In this document: piece after piece, positions 46,004 through 55,879 of the stretch
Layout: each line of letters starts with the position of its first letter
Numbering within the stretch: position 1 is the first letter of the stretch
Source: Sagittula stellata E-37
GTDB taxonomy: Bacteria; Pseudomonadota; Alphaproteobacteria; Rhodobacterales; Rhodobacteraceae
NCBI RefSeq assembly: GCF_039724765.1
Contig: NZ_CP155729.1
Coordinates: 3,481,501-3,545,500 of the forward strand
Direction of reading: 5' to 3'
Length of the DNA: 64,000 bases
Position numbers and translations under genes: made by a program
Notes under the pieces: generated by a model
What the model was told of the DNA's origin: nothing
Database searches by the model: none
What the model saw: the letters and a program-made list of their open reading frames with translations, nothing else

Positions 46004-47062
46004 ATGTTGGAACTTGTGGGCGAGCACCAGTTGGTCGCTCTGATCGGCCTTGGCAGCGGCATTCTGCTGGGTCTCGCATCCCGGCTTGGCCGGTTCTGCA
46101 CGCTCGGAGCCATCGAAGACGCACTATACGGCGGATCCACCGTCCGGTTGCGCATGTGGGGTATCGCCATCGGCCTTGCGATCATGGGCAGCTTTGCGCT
46201 GATGGGGTCGGGCCTACTGGTCGATGCAGAAACATATTACCTGTCGATCCGCTGGATGCCGCTTGCCTCCGTCGTGGGCGGCCTTGTGTTCGGTTACGGC
46301 ATGGCCCTGTCGGGCAATTGTGGCTACGGGGCCATCGCCCGGCTGGGTGGCGGCGACCTCCGCAGTTTCGTCATCGTGCTGGTCATGGGGGTCAGCACCT
46401 TCGTCGTGCTGTCCGGACCGCTGGCACCGCTGCGCGACATACTCTTCCCGCAGGAGCCCGTCACCACAGAGGTGCCGCCGGGCATAGCACACCAGCTTGC
46501 CGCCATGTCCGGCTTTTCGGTTCCCGTGATCGGCATGACAATCGGTGCACTGATCATGATCGGCTCCGGCGCGGCGGGCGCGGTCTGGGAAAAGGCGTCC
46601 CGTGTGCTCTGGGCAGCGGCAGTCGGGCTGGCCATCGTCCTGGCCTGGGCCGGAACGTCTTGGGTGGCGCATCGCGGGTTCGAAGGACTTCCCGTCGTCT
46701 CGCACAGCTTTGCGGCCCCCTTGGGCGACTCGATCCTGTGGTGGATGATCGGCTCCGCAAGGCCGCTGTCATTTGCCGTGGGATCTGTCGCGGGGGTATG
46801 GGCCGGTGCCTTCATCGGATCGCTGATCAAGGGCCACTTTCGCTGGGAAGCCTGCGAGGATCCGCGGGAACTGCGCCGCCAGATCTTTGGAGCCGCGCTG
46901 ATGGGTGGCGGTGCGGTGATTGCGCTGGGGTGCTCCATCGGACAGGGCCTTTCGGCCTTCTCCGTGCTTGCCTTCTCGGCGCCGGTCACCTTTGCATCGA
47001 TCTTTGCCGGGGCGGCATTCGGCTTGCGCCAGCTTATCGTGGGGTTCCATCCCGCCGAGTGA
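46004..47062 (+). CDS. SoxT-like YeeE/YedE family sulfur transporter
   Basis: A 352-residue membrane protein of the single-chain YeeE/YedE type with the cysteine motifs SGNCGYGAIARLGGG and LGCSIGQGLSAFSVLAFSAP. It probably imports thiosulfate or another sulfur compound, as TsuA and SoxT do. A strong ribosome binding site (AGGAGGAGG) lies before the ATG. It follows soxR on the same strand, completing the regulatory arm of the cluster. Confidence 0.9.
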   Translation: MLELVGEHQLVALIGLGSGILLGLASRLGRFCTLGAIEDALYGGSTVRLRMWGIAIGLAIMGSFALMGSGLLVDAETYYLSIRWMPLASVVGGLVFGYGMALSGNCGYGAIARLGGGDLRSFVIVLVMGVSTFVVLSGPLAPLRDILFPQEPVTTEVPPGIAHQLAAMSGFSVPVIGMTIGALIMIGSGAAGAVWEKASRVLWAAAVGLAIVLAWAGTSWVAHRGFEGLPVVSHSFAAPLGDSILWWMIGSARPLSFAVGSVAGVWAGAFIGSLIKGHFRWEACEDPRELRRQIFGAALMGGGAVIALGCSIGQGLSAFSVLAFSAPVTFASIFAGAAFGLRQLIVGFHPAE

Positions 47063-47092
47063 ACGCTTCGGCGGGACCACGGCCTTCGGGCA

Positions 47093-47689
47093 TCAGTCAA
47101 AGTCCCTGAGCCGCGCCACGTAGCGGGCAAGCGTGTCAATCTCCAGGTTGATGCGGTCGCCGACGGCGGTCAGCCCCCAGGTCGTGACCTCCTTGGTGTG
47201 CGGAATGAAATTGATCCCGAAGGTCGTGTCGTCGACTTCGTTCACCGTCAGCGACGTGCCGTTCAGCGCCACGGAGCCCTTCGGCGCAATGAAGCGGGCC
47301 AGTTCCGTGGGCGCGTCAAAGGTAACGCGGGTGCTGTCGCCCTCATCCGCCATCCCGATCACGGTCGCCACACCGTCCACGTGTCCCGAGACGATGTGAC
47401 CGCCCAGTTCGTCTCCAACCTTCAGCGCCCGTTCGAGGTTGATCTTGCTGCCCTCGGTCCAGCCGTCGTTGCCGCCGATGTTCGTCTTCGACAGCGTCTC
47501 GGCGCTGATGTCGACCTCGAACCAGTCCGCTCCCAATCCGATCACGGTCAGGCAGACGCCGTTGCACGCAATCGAGGCGCCCATGTCGATGGAGGCGGTT
47601 TCGTAGCTGGTGCCAATGCGTGCGCGCAGATCGCCGCGGCGCTCGAGCGCGCGCACTTCCCCAACATCCGTGATGATCCCCGTGAACAT
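47093..47689 (-). CDS. ribE: Riboflavin synthase alpha chain
   Basis: The 198-residue enzyme dismutates two 6,7-dimethyl-8-ribityllumazines to riboflavin. It begins MFTGIITDVGEV and contains two repeated lumazine-binding barrels, with VCLTVIGLGADWFEVDISAETLSKTN in the first and NGTSLTVNEVDDTTFGINFIPHTKEVT in the second. It lies between the sox cluster and the capsule genes rather than next to ribD, which is 5.5 kb away. No FMN riboswitch was seen upstream. Confidence 0.96.
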   Translation of the reverse strand: MFTGIITDVGEVRALERRGDLRARIGTSYETASIDMGASIACNGVCLTVIGLGADWFEVDISAETLSKTNIGGNDGWTEGSKINLERALKVGDELGGHIVSGHVDGVATVIGMADEGDSTRVTFDAPTELARFIAPKGSVALNGTSLTVNEVDDTTFGINFIPHTKEVTTWGLTAVGDRINLEIDTLARYVARLRDFD

Positions 47690-47829
47690 GCTGCCTCCGC
47701 CGGATAAGTGAGTTTACAAAGCCTTATTTTCGCCGAACTCTTTGAATAGTTTGGCAACAAAGGCATCACATATACGGAAGGTCTCCACAAGGTCGGTTGA
47801 CATGCGACCGGGGCGACCGAAGGGCACGC

Positions 47830-49140
47830 ATGGGCGATAGGGCTAAGATCAGCAAAGGCAGCGGCGACCAGAGGGTTTTTCTGTTCCTTCAGGGACCGCA
47901 CGGGCCTTTCTTCCATCGCCTGGGCCAGATGCTGCGCAAGACCGGCGCCAAGGTCTGGCGTGTGGGTTTCAACGCCGGGGACCGCGCCTTCTGGTTTCAT
48001 CCCAGGACCTTCTTGCCCTTTCGCGGCACGCAGGACCAGTGGCGTGCCTGGCTGATCGACCTTCTGCACGAAAAGCGGGTCACCGATCTTGTGCTCTATG
48101 GCGATGTGCGCCGCGTCCATGCCGAAGCGGTGGAAGAAGCGCGGCGCCGCGGCATCGCCGTGCACGTCTTCGAGGAGGGCTACATGCGCCCTTACTGGGT
48201 GACCTATGAGCGTGGCGGCTCCAACGGGCATTCGAGGTTGATGGACATGACGGTGGCCGACATGCGGCGCGCACTGGCCAAGTCCGACATGGAGGCCCCC
48301 CTGCCCCCGGCCCATTGGGGCGACATGCGCCAGCACATCTTCTACGGAGCGCTCTACCACTGGTTCGTGATGTTCAGGAACGGTGATTTCCGCAATTTCC
48401 AGCCGCACCGGTCGCTGTCCGTCTTTCAGGAATTCCTGCTGTATCTGCGGCGCCTGACGCTCATGCCACTCAGCTGGGCGGACCGCGTCATCGCAACTCA
48501 GCGCATCCGACTGGGCGGGTTCCCCTACCACCTTTGCCTGATGCAGCTGGAACACGACTCCAGCTTCCAGAAACACTCCCCCTTCACCACGATGCCCGAT
48601 TTCCTGGGGATGGTGATCGAGGGGTTCGCGACCGGGTCGCCAGGTCACCATCACCTCGTGTTCAAGGCGCATCCGCTGGAAGACGATCGGGCGGGCGTCC
48701 GGAAAGCGATCCGAGAGGCGGCGAAGCGTCACGGAGTCAGCGACCGTGTCCACTATGTCCGTGGCGGCAAGCTGGCACAGCTTCTGAACGACGCGCGCAC
48801 CGCTGTCACGGTGAACTCCACCGCTGCGCAGCAGGTGCTTTGGCGCGGTATTCCGCTCAAGGTTTTCGGCGATGCCGTCTATGCCAAGCCGGAGTTCGTC
48901 TCCACCCAGCCACTCACCGAATTTTTCGCGTTGCCGCCCCGGCCCGACAACAAGGCCTACAAGGACTACCGGCGATATCTGCTTGAAACCTCGCAGCTTC
49001 CCGGCGGCTTCTACTCTGCCCGGGGTCGGCGACAACTGCTGCGACAGGTGGTCGACATGATGCTGGCCGGGGACGACCCCTACGACTCATTCGAACGCGG
49101 AACCGCGGCCCCAAGGCAACAGTTGCGTGTCGTGCACTGA
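47830..49140 (+). CDS. kpsS: Capsule polysaccharide export/initiation protein KpsS-like (KDO transferase)
   Basis: A 436-residue cytoplasmic protein of the KpsS family, which starts the poly-KDO linker on lipid. Family features are VFLFLQGPHGPFFHRLGQML, VHVFEEGYMRPYWVTYERGGSNGHS, HHLVFKAHPLEDDRAG, and VNSTAAQQVLWRGIPLKVFG. The ATG at 47830 (MGDRAKISKG) is preferred. It is the first gene of a three-gene capsule-export group with a KpsD-like and KpsC-like protein. Confidence 0.88.
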   Translation: MGDRAKISKGSGDQRVFLFLQGPHGPFFHRLGQMLRKTGAKVWRVGFNAGDRAFWFHPRTFLPFRGTQDQWRAWLIDLLHEKRVTDLVLYGDVRRVHAEAVEEARRRGIAVHVFEEGYMRPYWVTYERGGSNGHSRLMDMTVADMRRALAKSDMEAPLPPAHWGDMRQHIFYGALYHWFVMFRNGDFRNFQPHRSLSVFQEFLLYLRRLTLMPLSWADRVIATQRIRLGGFPYHLCLMQLEHDSSFQKHSPFTTMPDFLGMVIEGFATGSPGHHHLVFKAHPLEDDRAGVRKAIREAAKRHGVSDRVHYVRGGKLAQLLNDARTAVTVNSTAAQQVLWRGIPLKVFGDAVYAKPEFVSTQPLTEFFALPPRPDNKAYKDYRRYLLETSQLPGGFYSARGRRQLLRQVVDMMLAGDDPYDSFERGTAAPRQQLRVVH

Positions 49141-49260
49141 CCCGACCCGTCCGGAATGCTGGATTTATCGACCATGACCCGTTAGCCTGTGGATTAATGG
49201 GGTGCCATCAAGGACATCCTGAAAAAACCGAGGCAGACATCAGGTCGAGGAGACCGAGCA

Positions 49261-50427
49261 GTGAAAACTACCCCCTCCCGGTGGGCGAGGAGCGTCGCCA
49301 TGCTGGCCGCGGTGTCGATTCTGGCATCTTGCGGCCTTCCGCGCGTTGGCCCGAACAAACGCGAAATCTTTGCAGGCTCGGTTCAGCGAGAGGGTGACGC
49401 TTTCATTGTCGCCGTGAACGACCGGGTGACGCGGGCAACGGCCGTGGTTCCGGCACTCGGCTTCTCGGACGGTTTCCGCAATGCCGCCGTTGTCGGTTCG
49501 GACACGATCCAGCCCGGGGACACTCTTGGCCTGACGATCTGGGAAAACGTTGACGATCCCCTGCTTGGGGCGGGTGGTGGCGCTGGTGGCGGCGGCGGTC
49601 CGGCAACCCTGGAAGAGGTGCAGGTCGACGGCTCCGGTTTCATCTTCATTCCCTATGCCGGGCGCATCCGCGCTGCCGGCAACACGCCCGAACGCATCCG
49701 GCAGATCATCACGTCAAAACTCGAAGACCAGACCCCCGACCCGCAGGTGCAAGTCCGCCGGTTGGCGGGTGACGGGTCCACCGTCAGCCTTCTTGGGGCC
49801 ATCAGCGGTCAGGGCGTGTATGCGATCGAGCGTCCGACGCGCACTCTGTCCTCGATGATCGCGCGCGCCGGTGGTGTCACGATCGAACCCGAGATCGCGC
49901 AGATCAAGATCATTCGAGGCGACCGGACCGAAACGATCTGGTTCCAGGACCTCTACAAGAACCCCGACTTCGACATCGCCCTGCGCGGCGGAGACCGCAT
50001 CCTCGTCGAAGAGGACACCCGTGCCTTCACCGCGCTTGGCGCGACCGGCACGCAGGCCCGCGTCCCTTTCGAGGCGCAGAGCATATCGGCCGTCGAGGCA
50101 ATCGCCACCGTCGGCGGCCTGATCTCCGCAACCGCCGACCCGACAGGCGTCTTCGTCTTCCGCAACGAACCGGCGGAAATCGCCAACCAGGTACTGGGCC
50201 GGACCGATCTGATCGGTGCGCAACGCATGGTGTACGTGCTGGACCTGACCGAGCCGAATGGCATGTTCATGGCGCGCGACTTCGTCATCCGCGACCAGGA
50301 TACGCTCTACGTGACCGAAGCGCCGTACGTGCAATGGGACAAGACCATCGCATCACTGACGGGATCGCTCAGCTCGGTTGCAACGATCACTTCTATTTCG
50401 GATACGCTGAGTGGAAGCGGGGGCTGA
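49261..50427 (+). CDS. Polysaccharide export lipoprotein (KpsD/Wza-like)
   Basis: The 388-residue protein has a lipobox L-A-S-C (Cys24) and so is an outer-membrane or periplasmic lipoprotein. A polysaccharide export domain (IQPGDTLGLTIWENVDDP) and repeated SLBB-type domains (VSLLGAISGQGVYAIERPTRTLSSMIARAGGV) follow. It forms the outer-membrane export channel. Start is GTG at 49261 after GGAGACC. It overlaps the kpsC-like gene by 17 bases if that gene begins at GTG 50411. Confidence 0.9.
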   Translation: MKTTPSRWARSVAMLAAVSILASCGLPRVGPNKREIFAGSVQREGDAFIVAVNDRVTRATAVVPALGFSDGFRNAAVVGSDTIQPGDTLGLTIWENVDDPLLGAGGGAGGGGGPATLEEVQVDGSGFIFIPYAGRIRAAGNTPERIRQIITSKLEDQTPDPQVQVRRLAGDGSTVSLLGAISGQGVYAIERPTRTLSSMIARAGGVTIEPEIAQIKIIRGDRTETIWFQDLYKNPDFDIALRGGDRILVEEDTRAFTALGATGTQARVPFEAQSISAVEAIATVGGLISATADPTGVFVFRNEPAEIANQVLGRTDLIGAQRMVYVLDLTEPNGMFMARDFVIRDQDTLYVTEAPYVQWDKTIASLTGSLSSVATITSISDTLSGSGG

Positions 50428-52462
50428 CTTGAACTTACCCGAGGGACAGGGTTGCGCCGGGGAGGAAACTTCCCGGCGGCTTTTTGTTTATGCTGCAGGA
50501 TTCCTGCGGCAAAGACAGGTGCGCCGCATCCTCGATCTTGCGGGATACCGGGTGTCGCTGGGCTTTCCCGGGCCGGACGATCTTGTCGGGGTCTGGGGTC
50601 AATCGCCCTACGCATGGCGCGGCGAACGCATGGCCGACCGGTCGGGTGCTGGACTGATCCGGATCGAGGACGCCTTCCTCCGCTCCCTTCACCCCGGCCG
50701 ACGCGGCGAACCGCCCTTCGGCCTGTTGATCGACCGAAGCGGCGTGCATTTCGATGGTCGTGCGCCGTCCGATCTGGAAAAGCTGCTGGCGACGGACCCG
50801 TTTGACGACCATGCGCTTCTGGAACGCGCGCGGGGCGCCATGGCCCGGCTGCAAGAGCGGCGTCTGACGAAATACAGCGCATCGGACCCGGAGGCCGCGG
50901 CCCCTGCCCCCGGATATGTTCTGGTTGTGGATCAAACGGTTGGCGACGCTTCCGTGCAGGCCTCCGGCGGCGACAGGTCACGGTTTCTGGAAATGCTGTT
51001 CGTCGCACGGGAAGAAAATCCCGGCGCACGGATCGTCGTAAAGACCCACCCGGAAACGGCGGAGGGTCTGCGCGACGGCCATTTCCGGTCCGAGGACGCA
51101 GGCGGCCCCATCACGCTGTACGACGGCAACGCCAGCCCCTGGGTCCTGCTTGAAGGGGCGATCCGCGTCTACACGCTGTCGTCCCAGATGGGCTTCGAAG
51201 CGATTGTCGCGGGCCACAAGCCGCGCGTCTTCGGGCAACCCTTCTACGCCGGATGGGGGCTTACCGAAGACGAGTCTGTTTTTCCTCGCCGCGGACGCAG
51301 CCTGACGTGCACTCAGTTGTTCGCAGGCGCGATGATCCTTTACCCCACCTGGTACGACCCACACCGCGACCGCCTCTGCCAACTGGAGGACGTGATCGGC
51401 TGTCTTGAGGCGCGTACGCGGGCATGGCAGGAAGATCGTCACGGCTGGATCGTGTCGCGTGCACGGCTGTGGAAAAGAGGGCTGTTGCAGAAATTCTTCG
51501 GCAAGGAGAAACGCCTGCAGTTCGAAGATGATGTGGACAAGGCTGTGGAGCTTTCGCAGCAGACCGGACGCCGCCTGATGATCTGGGCCAATGCCGGTGG
51601 CGGGCGCGGTGTTCATCTTGAGGACGGGTTCCTCAGATCGCGCGGGCTGGGCGCGACCTTGGTGCCCCCTTTGTCCCTCGTACTCGATCCGGACGGAATC
51701 CACTTCGACCCCGAAACGCCGTCCGCTCTTGAAAAGATGATACAAAGACGTGCGGAAGGTCTGCGCACCGATCAAGGCGAACGTGTCCACAGACTTATGC
51801 AGTCCATGATTTCGGGTGGGTTGTCCAAATACAACCTTTCGGGCGGATTGCCCGATCTTCCGAAAGGACACCGCATACTGGTTCCCGGACAGGTGGAGGA
51901 CGACGCGTCTATCCTGCGTGGCAGCCCGATGGTCCAGTCGAACACCGAACTGTTGCGTCGCGCGCGAGAGGCGAACCCGACGGCCATCATTCTCTGGAAG
52001 CCGCATCCCGACGTGGAAGCGGGACTGCGCAAGGGGGCTGTCGAGGCCCCCATGCAATGGGCAGATGCCCGTCTGGACGGCGCCGACATCGCCCAGGTCC
52101 TCGATGCCGTGGACGAGGTCTGGACGATGACATCTCAGACCGGTTTCGAGGCGCTGCTCCGCGGTCTCAAAGTGGTGACACTGGGGGTGCCTTTCTACGC
52201 CGGCTGGGGCCTGACCCGGGACATGGGACCGATACCGCCCCGGCGTCTGCAGGGGCCGCGCCCGTCGCTGGAGGCGCTTGTCCACGCCGTGTTGATCGAC
52301 TACCCCCGCTACCACGACCCGCACATGCGTGAAGCTTGCAGCGTCGAAACGGTCATTCACCGGTTGAAATACGGCCCGATCCCGAACCCCGGCGCTTTCA
52401 ATCGCGGCCTTTCGAAACTGCAGGGGGCGCTCGCAAGCCACACATGGCTCTGGCGACGTTAA
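50411..52462 (+). CDS. kpsC: Capsule polysaccharide biosynthesis protein KpsC-like (two-module KDO transferase)
   Basis: The 683-residue protein has two similar modules, residues 20-330 and 355-660, each with a matching ending (FEAIVAGHKPRVFGQPFYAGWGLT and FEALLRGLKVVTLGVPFYAGWGLT). KpsC uses its two transferase sites to extend the KDO linker that anchors the capsule. The start could be GTG 50411 or TTG 50429, the latter after AAGCGGGGG. It converges with ribD. Confidence 0.9.
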   Translation: MEAGADLNLPEGQGCAGEETSRRLFVYAAGFLRQRQVRRILDLAGYRVSLGFPGPDDLVGVWGQSPYAWRGERMADRSGAGLIRIEDAFLRSLHPGRRGEPPFGLLIDRSGVHFDGRAPSDLEKLLATDPFDDHALLERARGAMARLQERRLTKYSASDPEAAAPAPGYVLVVDQTVGDASVQASGGDRSRFLEMLFVAREENPGARIVVKTHPETAEGLRDGHFRSEDAGGPITLYDGNASPWVLLEGAIRVYTLSSQMGFEAIVAGHKPRVFGQPFYAGWGLTEDESVFPRRGRSLTCTQLFAGAMILYPTWYDPHRDRLCQLEDVIGCLEARTRAWQEDRHGWIVSRARLWKRGLLQKFFGKEKRLQFEDDVDKAVELSQQTGRRLMIWANAGGGRGVHLEDGFLRSRGLGATLVPPLSLVLDPDGIHFDPETPSALEKMIQRRAEGLRTDQGERVHRLMQSMISGGLSKYNLSGGLPDLPKGHRILVPGQVEDDASILRGSPMVQSNTELLRRAREANPTAIILWKPHPDVEAGLRKGAVEAPMQWADARLDGADIAQVLDAVDEVWTMTSQTGFEALLRGLKVVTLGVPFYAGWGLTRDMGPIPPRRLQGPRPSLEALVHAVLIDYPRYHDPHMREACSVETVIHRLKYGPIPNPGAFNRGLSKLQGALASHTWLWRR

Positions 52463-52515
52463 GCTTCATTGGCAGGGAATTGATCCATCCCCCTGAGAAA
52501 TAGTTACTTTCAGAC

Positions 52516-52524
52516 TTATCCACA
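52516..52524 (+). other. DnaA box-like TTATCCACA
   Basis: A single perfect DnaA-box consensus lies in the kpsC-ribD gap. A second copy is at 54218. One or two boxes do not make an origin. Confidence 0.3.
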
Positions 52525-52584
52525 GAAAAGATCGGCCGGTCGGACATGTCTTTTGGTCAGATAAGCATCTGGGCGAAAGCGATT

Positions 52585-53688
52585 TTACGTCGCGGAACCC
52601 CGTCTCCACACGTGCTGGATGTCCATGCCTCTCCGGCAAACATCCACAAGTGTGAAACGGGGCGCTTCGCCCAGCCTGTCGACACCCAAGGCGCCTATAC
52701 CGGGGTGCCCTTCGGCCCCCAGCGCAAGGCCCGCTGTCAATACATGAAGTTCGTCCACGAGGTCCTGCGCCAGAAGCGATGCGGCCAACTGGCCGCCGCC
52801 CTCGCAGAAGACCCGGGTCAGCCCCTCCTGCCCCAAAACCTTCAATAGCGCCGCGGCGTCCAAGCGTCCGCCCGCCAGCGGAACAGTCATAAGACGGGCC
52901 CCGATCCCCTCCCAGGCCGTCACCAGATCGCCGCGCGCGTCGGCGCCATGACAAAGCCAGACGGGGACATCCTTGGCCGTCCGCGCCAGATCGCTGAGCA
53001 ACGGCAGGTCGAGATGGCGGGACGCCACGATGCGCACCGGCGGGCGGCTGCGGTCATACCCGCGAACCGTGAGCCGCGGATTGTCGGCGCGGGCCGTCCC
53101 GCCGCCGACCAAAACGGCGTCATGGGTGGCGCGCAAGGCATGCACCGCGTGGCGGGCTTCCGGTCCGGTGATCCACTGGCTTTCGCCGGTCGCCGTTGCG
53201 ATACGCCCATCGACACTCATTGCCAGTTTCAGGGTCAGCCAGGGGCGCCCCTGCTCCACCCGCAGAAAGAACCCGGCATGGTCTTGCATCGCATCCTGGG
53301 CCAGGACTCCGGTGCGCACGTCGATGCCATTTTGGCGCAGCTTTTCAAAACCTTGTCCCGCGACCCTTGGGTCGCTGTCAGCAATGGGCGCGACAACCCG
53401 CGCGACACCTGCCGCAATCAGCGCGTCCGTGCAGGGCGGAGTCTTCCCGTGATGCGCGCAGGGTTCGAGCGTGACGTAGACGGTGGCCCCGCGAGCGGCG
53501 TCCCCGGCCATGGCCAGCGCCTGCGTCTCGGCATGCGGACGGCCCGAGGGCTGGGTCCAGCCCCGCCCGACGACACGGCCCTTGCGCACGATCAGGCAGC
53601 CCACGGCCGGGTTGGGCCAAGTCTGCCCCATGCCGCGACGACCCAAGGCAAGCGCTTGGGCCATGAAGCGCGCGTCGGAGGCGGTCAC
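52585..53688 (-). CDS. ribD: Bifunctional riboflavin biosynthesis deaminase/reductase
   Basis: A 367-residue enzyme with an N-terminal deaminase (zinc motif HAE at residues 52-54, [11 protein letters not shown] with Cys77 and Cys86) and a C-terminal reductase ([28 protein letters not shown]). It performs the second and third steps of riboflavin synthesis. It overlaps nrdR by 4 bases downstream of it, a conserved pairing. Confidence 0.97.
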   Translation of the reverse strand: MTASDARFMAQALALGRRGMGQTWPNPAVGCLIVRKGRVVGRGWTQPSGRPHAETQALAMAGDAARGATVYVTLEPCAHHGKTPPCTDALIAAGVARVVAPIADSDPRVAGQGFEKLRQNGIDVRTGVLAQDAMQDHAGFFLRVEQGRPWLTLKLAMSVDGRIATATGESQWITGPEARHAVHALRATHDAVLVGGGTARADNPRLTVRGYDRSRPPVRIVASRHLDLPLLSDLARTAKDVPVWLCHGADARGDLVTAWEGIGARLMTVPLAGGRLDAAALLKVLGQEGLTRVFCEGGGQLAASLLAQDLVDELHVLTAGLALGAEGHPGIGALGVDRLGEAPRFTLVDVCRRGMDIQHVWRRGSAT

Positions 53689-54161
53689 TTGGACGGTGGC
53701 TGCGTGTTCGGATCCGGCCGCAGCTCCGAGACGAATTTGTCGAAGTCACCTGCCGCCTGGAAATTCTTGTAAACGCTGGCAAACCGGACATAGGCGACGG
53801 TGTCGATACGCGCCAGGGTCTCCATCACGATCTCCCCGATCATCTTCGAGGGGATGTCCGTTTCGCCCATGCTTTCAAGCCGCCGAACGATGCCGGAGAT
53901 CATCTGATCGATCCGCTCCGGCTCGATCGGGCGTTTCTGAAGGGCAATCCGGATCGAACGTTCCAGCTTGTCGCGGTCGAAATCCTCGCGCCGTCCGTTT
54001 GTCTTGATGACCACGAGGTCACGCAGCTGCACGCGCTCGTAGGTGGTGAAACGCCCGCCACAGGCGGGACAGAAGCGACGGCGGCGGATCGACACGTGGT
54101 CTTCGGCCGGCCGGGAGTCCTTCACTTGGGTGTCGATATTTCCGCAAAACGGGCAGCGCAT
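53685..54161 (-). CDS. nrdR: Transcriptional repressor NrdR
   Basis: A 158-residue protein with a zinc ribbon (MRCPFC and [14 protein letters not shown]) followed by an ATP cone ([30 protein letters not shown]). It senses dATP/ATP and represses ribonucleotide reductase genes. It leads the nrdR-ribD pair. Confidence 0.97.
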   Translation of the reverse strand: MRCPFCGNIDTQVKDSRPAEDHVSIRRRRFCPACGGRFTTYERVQLRDLVVIKTNGRREDFDRDKLERSIRIALQKRPIEPERIDQMISGIVRRLESMGETDIPSKMIGEIVMETLARIDTVAYVRFASVYKNFQAAGDFDKFVSELRPDPNTQPPSK

Positions 54162-54217
54162 CGGCCTGTCCCCTCGTTTCTCAATGTTCCTGCCTCGGTC
54201 ATGGGGTTGGTCCCCAA

Positions 54218-54226
54218 TTATCCACA
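54218..54226 (+). other. DnaA box-like TTATCCACA upstream of nrdR
   Basis: A perfect consensus box lies 57 bases upstream of the nrdR start. Control of nrdR by DnaA would be unusual; the match may be chance. Confidence 0.3.
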
Positions 54227-54309
54227 GCCACTATAGGACGGCGCCCAAGTTTTGGGTAGAGAAATAATCGCCCCCCCAGATGGTGCTGTGTTTACGCAAC
54301 GCGCGTGTG

Positions 54310-55047
54310 TCACTCGTCGATCTGCGCATCCAGAACCGCTGGCCTGACATTGGTGCCCGCCTTCAACGCGGCCTCACGCTCGGTCATCCACGCGGCGATA
54401 CGCTCTACAGGCGGATCCTTCAGCTCGATCCATTGCAAACACCAGTCCAGTTCCTGCCGCAGCGCTTCGTCGGTGACACCGGACAGATCCCGCACGGGAT
54501 CGTCCCAGCGCGGCCCGCCGAGATAGACAGCAGCAAACATCAATTTTGCCTTGTGTGGCGGCGTACCGTTGACCAGTAGCGCTTCGTAGAACATGCGGTG
54601 TACATCCTCCCACCGGCGTGTGCGCCACGTGGGGAGGTCATCGTTGCCGACGCCGCAATAGGCATCGTGCAGGGCGGCGGCCATGAGGTATTCACGGCTT
54701 TGCCTGTCGCCAATGAACGGGGCGAAGATCGGCGGAATGGTGGCGCCATCGGTCAGCGTCCGACGGGGCGCCGTCCAGGTTTCACCGCTTGCGTCGATGA
54801 AGTCGATTTCCACTCCCGTCGGCAGGAACGCCTGATTGAATCCTTCCAGGAACACCGGTTGGCCTTGCATCTCCAGCGGCCCTCCGATGAAACGACAGCG
54901 TGTCTCGCGGTTCGCAAGACCGAGACAGGTCTGCGCAACCTGTTCGGCCCGGCGCGCGATGATTTCCGGCAAACCGATGACCGCACCGGCAAGACCTATG
55001 GCGGCGACGGCCGCGAGGGCAAGAAAGAGGCGTCTTGAGCGTGGCAT
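54310..55047 (-). CDS. DUF1353 family protein
   Basis: A 245-residue protein with an N-terminal membrane or signal helix (residues 8-27). The DUF1353 landmarks are RTLTDGATIPPIFAPFIG, AAALHDAYCG and HRMFYEALLVNGT. The domain resembles a metal-binding hydrolase of phage and bacterial origin, with no known substrate. A single gene. Confidence 0.85.
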   Translation of the reverse strand: MPRSRRLFLALAAVAAIGLAGAVIGLPEIIARRAEQVAQTCLGLANRETRCRFIGGPLEMQGQPVFLEGFNQAFLPTGVEIDFIDASGETWTAPRRTLTDGATIPPIFAPFIGDRQSREYLMAAALHDAYCGVGNDDLPTWRTRRWEDVHRMFYEALLVNGTPPHKAKLMFAAVYLGGPRWDDPVRDLSGVTDEALRQELDWCLQWIELKDPPVERIAAWMTEREAALKAGTNVRPAVLDAQIDE

Positions 55048-55176
55048 GGCGTGACAGGTTTCGAAGCGGATCAGGGCGTTAACCTAGCAAAGCCCTTTCA
55101 GAGATGCGATGCGGCTTTCTTCATCAAGTCGTCGAACCACCGCGAATTCGTGACAGGACCGGTGCGCGCCGTTTCG

Positions 55177-55587
55177 TCAGGACAAGTGTGCCGCCACTTC
55201 ACGCCGGTGTGGTGCCGACCTGTGCTCGAAAAGGTAAATGCCCTGCCATGTTCCGAGCGCCAGCCGCCCCCGCGTGACGGGGATCGTGAGGGATACGGGC
55301 ATCAGGGCCGCCTTGATATGCGCCGGCATGTCGTCGGGGCCTTCGTATGTGTGGGTCAAGTAAGCCATTGAAGGGTGCGTGCTGGGCGGGACGAGGCGGT
55401 CAAAGAAGGCACGCAGGTCGGTCTGAACCTCAGGGTCGGCGTTTTCCTGGATCAGCAGGGACGCTGAGGTGTGCCGCACAAACAGCGTCAGCAGCCCATC
55501 GCCACCGTGCCCGACCCAACGTGTCACGTCGCGCGTGAATTCGTAAAGGCCGGAGCCGGTTGTGGAAATCGTAAAGGTCGTCTGCAC
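55177..55587 (-). CDS. Secondary thiamine-phosphate synthase enzyme YjbQ (UPF0047)
   Basis: A 136-residue protein with the YjbQ signature LFVRHTSASLLIQENADPEVQTDLRAFFDRLVP and LGTWQGIYLFEHR. It forms a trimer and has weak thiamine-phosphate synthase activity in related bacteria; the true role is unclear. A single gene. Confidence 0.92.
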   Translation of the reverse strand: MQTTFTISTTGSGLYEFTRDVTRWVGHGGDGLLTLFVRHTSASLLIQENADPEVQTDLRAFFDRLVPPSTHPSMAYLTHTYEGPDDMPAHIKAALMPVSLTIPVTRGRLALGTWQGIYLFEHRSAPHRREVAAHLS

Positions 55588-55840
55588 GGAAAATCTCTGC
55601 GGTCACGAGGGATCGGAATGACCTTCGTCGCATTCCCGTGTAGCTTCTGCAACGGCCAGGATGCCAGAACGCCTTGCCGTTCGCTCGGTCCAAATGGCCA
55701 GCAGATGCGACTTCGGTTGCGAAAGCCACCACGGGACGTGTCCTCGTCCGGCGGAGGGGCTTGATGGTCAGCTAAACCTCAATACACCCGGAATTCCGGC
55801 GAGTGCCGCATCGGAATTCAATCTTCCCAAAGAACGCAAA

Positions 55841-55869
55841 ACGGGCGCGCCGGAAGGTGGCGCGCCCGT
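55841..55869 (-). terminator. Terminator of the small exported-protein gene
   Basis: An 11-bp perfect stem ACGGGCGCGCC (55841-55851) and GGCGCGCCCGT (55859-55869), loop 7, is followed on the minus strand by TTTGCGTTC. It starts 10 bases after the stop at 55880. Confidence 0.85.
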
Positions 55870-55879
55870 GAAGGGGATA

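Noticed and set aside
47690..47829. FMN riboswitch upstream of ribE
   Set aside because: The conserved FMN-aptamer motifs are not present on either strand near the ribE start.
52516..54226. Two TTATCCACA boxes as a replication origin
   Set aside because: Only two copies 1.7 kb apart, no AT-rich unwinding region, and no dnaA, parA or repABC gene nearby.
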